Source of the DNA: Avena insularis
Taxonomy: Eukaryota > Streptophyta > Magnoliopsida > Poales > Poaceae
Assembly (NCBI GenBank): GCA_023614405.1
Contig: CM042697.1
Location: forward strand, 190,463,189 to 190,527,188
Direction of reading: 5' to 3'
Length of the DNA: 64,000 nt
The position numbers and the translations under genes were made by a program. The notes below the pieces were generated by a model. The model was given only the letters and a program-made list of their open reading frames with translations. It was not told the DNA's origin and did no database searches. Numbering within the stretch: the first letter of the stretch is position 1; each line of letters starts with the position of its first letter. Below are positions 60,284 to 64,000 of the stretch, one piece after another.

Positions 60284-60970
60284 CGTGGCTCTAAGCGAGG
60301 ACGGCAGCGGAGCGGAAAAGGAACCGCCGCGGGAAGGCTAGAAAGCGGCAGATGCGTCTAGAGAGAAATCTAGGCAAGGGGACCGCAGAAAAACTCACCG
60401 GCGACGGCGCCGGAGCAAGCGCACGGGGACGAGGTCGACGGAGCAGAGAAGCTGTGGCCTCGCTGTCGGATATTTCAACGATGGTGCAGCCACAGTAGCA
60501 CGAGCAGACGCACGGGCGCGAGGAGGAAGAAGAGCAACGGTGAGCGAAAGAGGAAAGTGAACCCTCTAGCCCCGTGCCCCTCTTTATAACCGCGCGGCCC
60601 TGGTGGTAGTGGGATCGTGCATGAGGGCGCTAACCGTGTAGATCGTGCGTGCGGCGGAACAGCTCGTGGCTGAGTGGAGCCACACCAATGACCACACGAT
60701 GCAGGAGACGATCAGGCCCCCTGACCGATGCGGTGCGTGAGGCGCCACAGCGCCGACGCGGCAGGCATAGTAATTACTGTAGCTTGTCAGTGGGCACTGT
60801 AGAGGAACAAAAAACTAGAGAAACAATGATGAGTGTTACACGTAGGAAGAGGCGTACACAAGAAGCTACACGGATACCTCGAACAGGAAAAAGTAACTCG
60901 GAGATGAGGAGAAATGAATATTGGGAAACTAATGTGGCCTGGCCGAGGTTACGAGAAGGACCACGCCAGC
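60284..60970. other. Antisense gene promoter/5' UTR and region up to the PPT (Tat-C)
   Basis: No ORF supported. It holds the minus-strand TATA box at 60583-60589 and GC-rich leader sequence. Confidence 0.5.
60583..60589 (-). promoter_or_regulatory. TATA box of the Tat-C antisense gene
   Basis: Minus strand TTATAAA within GCGGTTATAAAGAGGGGC, about 300 bp upstream of the antisense ATG and about 390 bp from the 3' LTR, pointing away from it. Confidence 0.6.
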
Positions 60971-60982
60971 TTCGGGGACTAA
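60971..60982 (+). other. Tat-C polypurine tract
   Basis: TTCGGGGACTAA directly before TGTTGGGG. Confidence 0.75.
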
Positions 60983-61671
60983 TGTTGGGGAGGTGACCCC
61001 GGATAGGGTCAGGACATGGGAAGATAAAAGGAATTTCCCCTGTCATATGCCGAGTTACTGTCTATATCGGCCGAGTCATATAAAGGTCGGCCGAGATAAG
61101 CACGGTCATGACACCTATGGAAGGAGATGTATACTACCCGGCCGACATACGAGTTAAGTCGGTCGAGTAAGTCCGAATAATCTAAATGCAGGTGAAGGCC
61201 AAGCCGAGTTAAGCGAGACAGGGCCGAATGACATGAAGCTTGCAGAAGGAGGTCACGAAGGTGACAGTCCTGGAGCCCGAGGCGTGCAGGTGGGGTTCTC
61301 TGGAACTTTGCCGTCATTAGGAGGGGGACACGGAAAGGAGGTCGCCGAGTTACTATATTGGGACAAGCATATTCTTGGAATATGCTTGCCACGTCAGCCC
61401 TAGAGGAGCCAAGGCACCCCTTTATAAGGAGAGGCTTGGATCCCTGAGAGGGGGATCGGCTCATTCTACACCATTAGGCTCGTAGAGTTCATCTTCTCTT
61501 CCTGCATACAGCTCAAGGAGCACTTGTAGCCCAAGAAAGGAGAAATAAAGATCTGTATGTTTGTCATTCGCGTGTAGAATTAACTACATCTTCCCTCCCC
61601 AGATCCCTCTAGCATCCATTGGCCCCATACTTTAGCCTACCCATGGCATCTGCCGTGCCACCACCATGACA
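60983..61671 (+). repeat. Tat-C 3' LTR (689 bp)
   Basis: TGTTGGGGAGG...CCATGACA; near-identical to 47736-48522 minus about 100 bp. Confidence 0.92.
61544..61549 (+). terminator. Candidate polyadenylation signal in Tat-C 3' LTR
   Basis: AATAAA, about 120 bp downstream of the TATA box and conserved in the 5' LTR at 48395-48400. The position fits the R region. Confidence 0.5.
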
Positions 61672-61676
61672 ATAAA
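61672..61676 (+). repeat. Target-site duplication ATAAA (right, Tat-C)
   Basis: One substitution from ATCAA at 47731-47735. Confidence 0.8.
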
Positions 61677-62069
61677 AGCATCGGACTCTGTGATGAAGTT
61701 CTTGGAGATCCTGTGCCGAGCCCCCGAGCATATCACAAGCTGGAAAGATTCATGTGCACGGGTCGGTGCAAGGATGGCGCTGTCAATGGTGAAGGCACAT
61801 TACGAAGACGCTGACATCGACACGGTGACCTCTGGCATTCCTGACGTAGATGACGATGGGAAAGAGATTAATCACTAATCCATCTTGTCGTCACTCGCGG
61901 GCTATGACACCAGAGTTGCCGAGTTAGTCGATGTCAACGTCTTCGTGCCGATGAACACCATCGATGGCGGCAACCAAAGCTCCTCCTAGTCCCTTCGCAC
62001 TGCCGACTTAGAGGGTGATTCTCCTACTGCCGATGACGCTGCTTCCAAGTCGCCTGCGCCAAAGGAATG
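61677..62069 (+). pseudogene. Tat-B antisense gene, 3' part of last exon
   Basis: The frame continues from 47735 across the excised insertion (I-K-A-S-D). It encodes W-K-D-S-C-A-R-V-G-A-R-M-A-L...Y-E-D-A-D-I-D-T, the counterpart of W-R-E-S-A-G-R-A-G-A-D-M-A-L...Y-E-D-I-S-L-D-T in exon 7 of Tat-C, then an acidic, Ser-rich tail ending at a stop near 62069. In-frame stops at 61876 and about 61988. Confidence 0.8.
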
Positions 62070-62579
62070 AAAAACACCTTGTAATATTTTTTTCACCTTT
62101 GATGCGAATGCGGAAAAAACTATGTATTAACTTAAGGCGAAAAACAATGTTGTATGTCCTGCTACTTAAGAACCAGTTTCCAGCATGTATATATATTTTA
62201 AACAAGTGCTGGCTTATCCATTACTTTGGTTCTTATGATTGACTTTTTGTGAGTCGGAAGACTCGTTGTCGGAACCATGCGCTCAGGTGATGATGCCCAA
62301 TGGCACCGTCAATAACCTAAGCACAAAATTGCCGACAATAAGTGCCAAAAGTCACTACTCCAGAATCCACATAAAAACGACAAAGAACGTGTAGACCAGA
62401 AAACTTAAGCTAACGCCTGTAGGCGGAATTTTCACAAGTGCAATCGCAAAACTTGTGCATAAAGGTTTTATATGATCCCAAAATGAACACTAAAGGAGGT
62501 AAAAGACTCAGAAATATGAGTGAACCAGAGAGCTTTATTTTATTGATCATATAAGAGGTACACAATTAGATAAAAAATG
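62070..62579. other. Spacer between convergent ends of Tat-B antisense gene and pol
   Basis: AT-rich, with no supported ORF. It would contain the facing 3' UTRs of the two transcripts. Confidence 0.5.
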
Positions 62580-64000
62580 CTAAGTGTAAAAAGGACGTAG
62601 TTGTGCTATGTTCCATGGCCGATCAAGCTCCGGGTAGTCATCATCCGGGTCACGTCACTTACGCTTATGATCCTCGTTGGGTCTATCCTTCAGTTCATGA
62701 TTGTCAACGAGGTAGTAAGACCCATTGAGTAGTGCCTTGCTTATGATGAACGGTCTTTCCCATGGAGGGAATAATTTGTGCGACTTCTTCTGCTTAAGTC
62801 AGAGCACCAAATCCCCCTCTTTAAACGAGCAATGCCGAACGCGGCGACTATGGTAGCTGCATATCTTCTGCTGGTAGATGGCGGATCTTTGGCATGCCAA
62901 AACGCGCTCCTCCTCGAGAAGGTCCACATCTAGGCGTCTGGATTCTTCAGCGTCATCCTCGTCGTAGGCGGCAACTCTTGGTGCATCCTGGCTTCTGCTC
63001 CATATATCACGAAGTAAGGGGTGTAGCCGGTGGATCTGTTGGGTGTAGTTCGTAAACTCCACAGTACAGATGCCAATTCTTCTGCCCAGGCTCCAGCTGC
63101 TCTATGTAGCGGTGCCTCAAGACGTGTCTTGATTCCCTGCAGAATTAATCCATTGGCTAGCTCAACCTAGCCATTGGATTGTGGGTGTGCCACAGATGCA
63201 AGGTCAAGTCGGATGCCCTTCTCCCAACAATAAGCCTCCACTTCTCCGAGTGACAAGTTGCTGCCATTGTCGGTGATAATGCTATGTGGGAGACCAAATC
63301 TCACCACTAGATCCCGGACAAACCTGAGGGCAGTTGCCCCATCAAGCTTTCTAATGGGTTTATCTTCTCTCCACTTGGTCAATTTATCAACTTCTACTAG
63401 CAGATGCGTAACCCCACATGGTGCCGTCTGTAATGGTCCCACCATGTCTAGCCCCCGGACTGCAAACGGCCAAGTTATTGGTATTGTTCGCAATTCTCTA
63501 GCAGGAACATGTGGTTGTCGGGCATAATACTGGCATCCCATGCATGTCTCAACCAGCTTGTCGGTCCGTCATGGTCACCAAGAGAATCCTTGCCGGAAGG
63601 CTTTTGCGACCAATGATCGAGGAGCGGCGTGATGCCCGCAATCTCCGAGATGGATTTCGTGTAGGATTTCCATACCTTCTAACTAGGAAACACACTTTAG
63701 GTATACACCAGTAGTGCTCCTTTTGTAGAGTTGTCCATTGATTATGGTATAACCCTTTGCTCGTCGTACTATTTGTCGTCTTTCGACCTCGTCGTCGAGC
63801 AAAGTTCCGTGTTCGAGATATTCCATGAACGGTTTTGTCCAAGTCGGAGGGACCTTTGCCACCATGTGGACAAAAGAGTCAGCTCTATCCGGATCATCGA
63901 TGTCGGCTCCCTTCACGGATGGTGTACGTAGATGCTCTAGGAAAACTCCTGGCGGAATTCTTTTGCGCCCTGATCCAAGCTTAGATAGTAGATCACCCAC
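62580..64000 (-). pseudogene. Tat-B pol, 3' end (integrase), continues beyond window
   Basis: On the minus strand the integrase N-terminal region (Y-T-I-I-N-G-Q-L-Y-K-R at about 63740) leads to a core with L-D-M-V-G-P-L (about 63450), T-D-N-G-S-N-L (about 63265) and A-S-V-A-H-P-Q-S-N-G (about 63170). The C-terminus (E-G-D-L-V-L at about 62800; R-P-W-N-I-A-Q-L-R-P-F-Y-T stop at 62580) matches the end of Tat-C pol. At least three breaks: near 63545-63680, a TAG near 63166 and a stop near 62798. Integrase inserts the cDNA into the host chromosome. Confidence 0.88.

Larger units (their letters stand above)
47736..61671 (+). mobile_element. Tat-C: young Tat-lineage Gypsy element with antisense gene
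   Basis: The order is: 5' LTR 47736-48522, PBS, gag, PR-RT-RNase H-INT on the plus strand to 55201, a minisatellite, a seven-exon antisense gene (60283 to 56049), PPT, 3' LTR 60983-61671. The LTRs are nearly identical except for about 100 bp present only in the left copy, so it is recent compared with Tat-B. The PBS is not the iMet type. Extra RNase H-like sequence and antisense ORFs between pol and the 3' LTR are known hallmarks of the Tat group (for example Grande, RIRE2, Retand). Several stops and frameshifts break the plus-strand genes. Confidence 0.92.
43380..64000 (-). mobile_element. Tat-B: Tat-lineage Gypsy element (right end outside window)
   Basis: The parts in plus coordinates are: LTR 43380-43919, PPT, an antisense multi-exon gene on the plus strand (44522 to 62069, split by Tat-C), then the 3' end of pol on the minus strand (62580 to beyond 64000). 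The LTR ends CCACGACA (minus strand) exactly as in Tat-C, and starts TGTTGGGGATA. Integrase similarity, the shared antisense gene and the gene order all match Tat-C. The rest of pol, gag and the 5' LTR lie right of the window. Confidence 0.85.

Noticed and set aside
44522..62069. A host gene or DNA transposon transposase (because of the domain name Transposase_28)
   Set aside because: Same gene occurs at the same position and orientation in two Tat LTR elements; no terminal inverted repeats of a DNA transposon are present.
1..64000. CRISPR arrays, bacterial operons or plasmid origins
   Set aside because: Sequence is plant nuclear repeat DNA; the tandem arrays lack spacer/repeat organisation.

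Overview
This window is intergenic, repeat-rich DNA from a large grass genome. The evidence is the families present: a LARD-like element with 4.6 kb LTRs, a Copia element whose LTR termini look like the Angela/BARE/WIS group, chromodomain-bearing Tekay-type Gypsy elements, and Tat-lineage Gypsy elements with antisense extra genes. Together these point to the Triticeae (wheat, barley, rye or Aegilops), though I ran no database search. I see no host gene, tRNA or rRNA. Almost every base can be assigned to a stack of nested LTR retrotransposons, and several insertions are proven by 5-bp target-site duplications (TSDs).

Layout. (1) 1-9828: minus-strand, non-coding LARD-like element. Its left end is outside the window. 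It is inserted in the LTR of the next element. (2) 9829-43379: an old plus-strand Tekay-type chromovirus (Tekay-A), split in its gag zinc knuckle. (3) 14501-37885: a minus-strand Copia element inserted in that knuckle, TSD ACTAT. (4) 18682-33295: a second plus-strand Tekay-type element (Tekay-B) inside the Copia, TSD CATAA. (5) 28901-32129: a solo LTR of a third Tekay-like family inside the 3' LTR of Tekay-B, TSD TCAAT. (6) 43380 to beyond 64000: a minus-strand Tat-lineage element (Tat-B) inserted next to the LTR TATA box of Tekay-A or a close relative. (7) 47736-61671: a younger plus-strand Tat element (Tat-C) inserted in an exon of the antisense gene of Tat-B, TSD ATCAA/ATAAA. Insertion order from nesting is Tekay-A > Copia > Tekay-B > solo LTR, and Tekay-A > Tat-B > Tat-C. 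Removing each insertion restores the interrupted reading frame or LTR.

Within the elements, the Tekay types are LTR - PBS (tRNA-iMet) - upstream ORF (coiled coil plus acidic tail) - gag - PR - RT - RNase H - INT - chromodomain - PPT - LTR. The Tat types are LTR - PBS - gag - PR - RT - RNase H (two) - INT - minisatellite - multi-exon antisense gene with its own TATA box - PPT - LTR. All coding regions carry stops or frameshifts, so nothing here looks autonomous today.

The most unusual signals are: (a) a small pair of LTR-embedded exons, joined by a predicted GC-AG intron, with the same phase and similar C-terminal peptide in three different Tekay-like LTR families; (b) the spliced antisense genes of the two Tat elements; and (c) minisatellites in the Tat elements whose repeat unit contains a polypurine-tract-like core.
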